Position numbers and translations under genes: made by a program. From assembly GCF_022678625.1 (NCBI RefSeq), contig NZ_JALBYQ010000002.1, positions 186,001 to 250,000 of the forward strand: a stretch of 64,000 nucleotides of DNA, written 5' to 3'. Position 1 is the stretch's first letter; each line of letters starts with the position of its first letter. A model generated the notes under the pieces. The model made no database searches and was not told the origin of the DNA. It saw only the letters and a list, made by a program, of their open reading frames with translations. This stretch comes from Aliiroseovarius subalbicans. Lineage in GTDB: Bacteria > Pseudomonadota > Alphaproteobacteria > Rhodobacterales > Rhodobacteraceae. Shown here piece by piece: positions 63,902 through 64,000 of this stretch.

Positions 63902-64000
63902 ATGGACGACCAGACCCGCATCGAAATCGAAGCCGCCGCCTTTCGCCGGTTGCAAAAACACCTGATGGAGGACCGTCAGGACGTGCAGAACATCGACCTT
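63902..64000 (+). CDS. DUF1244 family protein, cut by window edge
   Basis: The first 33 codons are visible: MDDQTRIEIEAAAFRRLQKH and then LMEDRQDVQNIDL, which I recognise as the start of the DUF1244 family (about 90-100 residues, typically LAGFCRNC later). These proteins are small, conserved in alphaproteobacteria and of unknown function. The frame is open to the right edge. Confidence 0.85.
   Translation, partial: MDDQTRIEIEAAAFRRLQKHLMEDRQDVQNIDL

Overview
The window looks like a chromosomal segment of an alphaproteobacterium of the Rhodobacterales (Roseobacter-type). The grounds are the high G+C, dense operons with 4-base ATGA/GTGA overlaps, TRAP (including TAXI) transporters, a GAAC-N7-GAAC LexA operator, an Irr-type iron control element, a glutathione-dependent formaldehyde pathway, and the mixture of GSCFA, FemAB-like and I78 proteins. 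I see no rRNA, tRNA, CRISPR array, intact insertion sequence or prophage. The order is core-like, with a few disturbed spots.

Layout. 1-3.1 kb: partial yaiI, fghA, nnrS and an AEC carrier. 3.5-9.1 kb: a sulfatase - fused TRAP permease - TAXI receptor operon with a divergent LysR gene, which looks like one catabolic or uptake module. 9.1-10.7 kb: a disturbed spot with a truncated tyrosine-recombinase remnant, an A/T-rich PIN/NYN-like gene and gene-free spacers. 10.7-13.6 kb: mbfA (membrane-bound ferritin/iron exporter) under a recognisable iron-control element, a NYN-OST-HTH protein, and adhC. 13.8-16.1 kb: two small I78-type lipoproteins and imuB behind a perfect LexA box. 16.2-20.4 kb: glnK-amtB and a PBP1A-type enzyme. 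20.5-25 kb: mlaA-mlaC, divergent from a type I secretion ABC/HlyD pair. 25-30.1 kb: ridA, GDPD, FemAB-like, DUF302, a ferredoxin-reductase-type flavoprotein, rsmD and a small zinc-ribbon-like protein.

30.1-32.9 kb (minus): an orphan TRAP receptor with palindromic operator candidates upstream, map, sfsA. 32.9-35.9 kb (plus): a tightly overlapping cinA-like / GNAT / AhpD-like / OmpA-like run. 36-44.2 kb (minus): LysR, AEC carrier, SnoaL-like protein, fadH, two conserved unknowns, a lipoprotein and ilvD. 44.3-47.5 kb (plus): CPBP protease, accD, folC. 47.5-48.4 kb has no convincing gene. 48.4-53.8 kb: zapE, an MFS carrier, an Lrp-type regulator divergent from ald, an MsrQ-like haem membrane protein, mscL.

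53.9-62.5 kb (all minus): pyk, a small membrane protein, rpmI-rplT with a strong terminator, an SGNH-like/GSCFA pair, then pheS, an 87-codon gene and pheT with 4-base overlaps, ytoQ. The common rpmI-rplT-pheS-pheT order is therefore broken by two apparent insertions. 62.7-64 kb: N-formylglutamate amidohydrolase-like, CHMI-like and the start of a DUF1244 gene.

The most promising leads are the sulfatase-TRAP-TAXI module, the decayed integrase/PIN-like island, the insertions around pheST, the palindromic sites upstream of the orphan dctP, and the stand-alone SOS-controlled imuB. All functions are read from sequence motifs and recalled family knowledge; no database search was run.
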